Virus record (IMG/VR): IMGVR_UViG_3300040801_005951
Span: 1-21,406 of that record
Strand: one strand, 5' to 3'
Length of the DNA stretch: 21,406 nucleotides
Source of the DNA: a virus
Every line of letters starts with the position of its first letter. The first letter of the stretch is position 1. Both the position numbers and the translations under genes were made by a program. Below are positions 21,093 through 21,406 of the stretch, piece by piece. The notes under the pieces are model-generated. The model had not been told where the DNA came from. It searched no databases and worked only from the letters and a program-made list of their open reading frames with translations.

Positions 21093-21406
21093 ATTTTTCG
21101 TAATCTACCTCCAAAGGTACGACTGTTCCAAACGGTACATCCATACCGTCGGAATAGCGGTTGGTATTCATCCATAGAACCGGTTTGCCGGGATTGTACT
21201 GAGGAACTTCATCCCAGTCCCATGCACCCATATCTGTAAAAAACAATATTGCATCCACATTGGGATAGTGATCTCTGATATATTGGAGCGCCGGAACAAA
21301 CTTGGTGCCGCCTCCGCCATGAATTTCAAGCTTGATCGGCAAATCCTCGGTTTCAAAGTGCTGCGTGTGCCGGACAGACGTATCGCCGTAGACCACATCG
21401 AACTCA
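21085..21406 (-). CDS. VWA-like domain protein (DUF2201 type), N-terminus cut by window edge
   Basis: The frame is open to the right edge, so only the C-terminal 106 residues are seen. VYGDTSVRHTQHFETEDL, then LEIHGGGGTKFVPALQYIRD and VDAILFFTDMGAWDW resemble the VWA-like domain of DUF2201 proteins, with GGGGT as the metal/ligand-type loop. The family is usually encoded next to a MoxR-type AAA+ ATPase and has an N-terminal metallopeptidase-like part. Both would lie beyond the edge. Its stop overlaps the next gene. Such pairs occur in phages and may act as chaperone or protease systems in virion assembly or host takeover. Confidence 0.75.
   Translation of the reverse strand, partial: EFDVVYGDTSVRHTQHFETEDLPIKLEIHGGGGTKFVPALQYIRDHYPNVDAILFFTDMGAWDWDEVPQYNPGKPVLWMNTNRYSDGMDVPFGTVVPLEVDYEKYG

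Overview
This window is part of a tailed-phage (Caudoviricetes-type) genome or prophage with moderate GC. The evidence is a recognisable small/large terminase pair, a portal protein, a capsid scaffold, a major capsid protein and a virion structural protein. Genes are packed with 1-17 nt overlaps and strong AGGAG-type ribosome sites, as in a bacterial virus. I saw no integrase, tRNA, rRNA, CRISPR array or insertion sequence. The host cannot be named from the sequence.

Layout. (1) Minus strand 9746 down to 1: scaffold, major capsid protein, a terminator-like hairpin, a small acidic protein, eight glycan-type genes (GT2 with helical C-terminal region, GT4, GT2, two hexapeptide acyltransferases, radical SAM enzyme, SAM methyltransferase, small GT2-like protein), then a virion protein running off the left edge. 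(2) A divergent control region at 9747-9989 with two plus-strand promoter candidates and two palindromes. (3) Plus strand 9990-17460: small terminase, large terminase, a short cytosine-C5 methylase-like protein, a small basic protein with an in-frame UGA, portal, and a second sugar cassette (WlbA/WbpB-like dehydrogenase, sulfotransferase-like protein, DegT-family aminotransferase, GNAT acetyltransferase). (4) Minus strand 21406 down to 17505, converging on region 3: a VWA-like protein cut by the right edge, three small unknown proteins, a single FN3-domain protein, an exported FN3 plus carbohydrate-binding protein, a rhamnosyltransferase-like enzyme and a small acidic protein.

How the genes may work together. 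The dehydrogenase, aminotransferase and an acetyltransferase match the three later steps to UDP-2,3-diacetamido-glucuronate-type sugars. The first step (UDP-GlcNAc 6-dehydrogenase) is absent here and may come from the host or from elsewhere in the genome. About twelve glycan genes sit inside the virion-morphogenesis modules. None shows obvious membrane segments, and no flippase, polymerase or lipid-linked sugar transferase is present. I therefore infer modification of a soluble acceptor, possibly a virion protein, rather than assembly of a whole surface polysaccharide.

The most unusual single observation is at 12635-12814. A small phage protein family appears to continue in frame past a UGA located where relatives, as I recall them, carry cysteine. 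A hairpin fitting the general bacterial SECIS geometry follows it. Selenocysteine, readthrough or a simple nonsense mutation are all possible.
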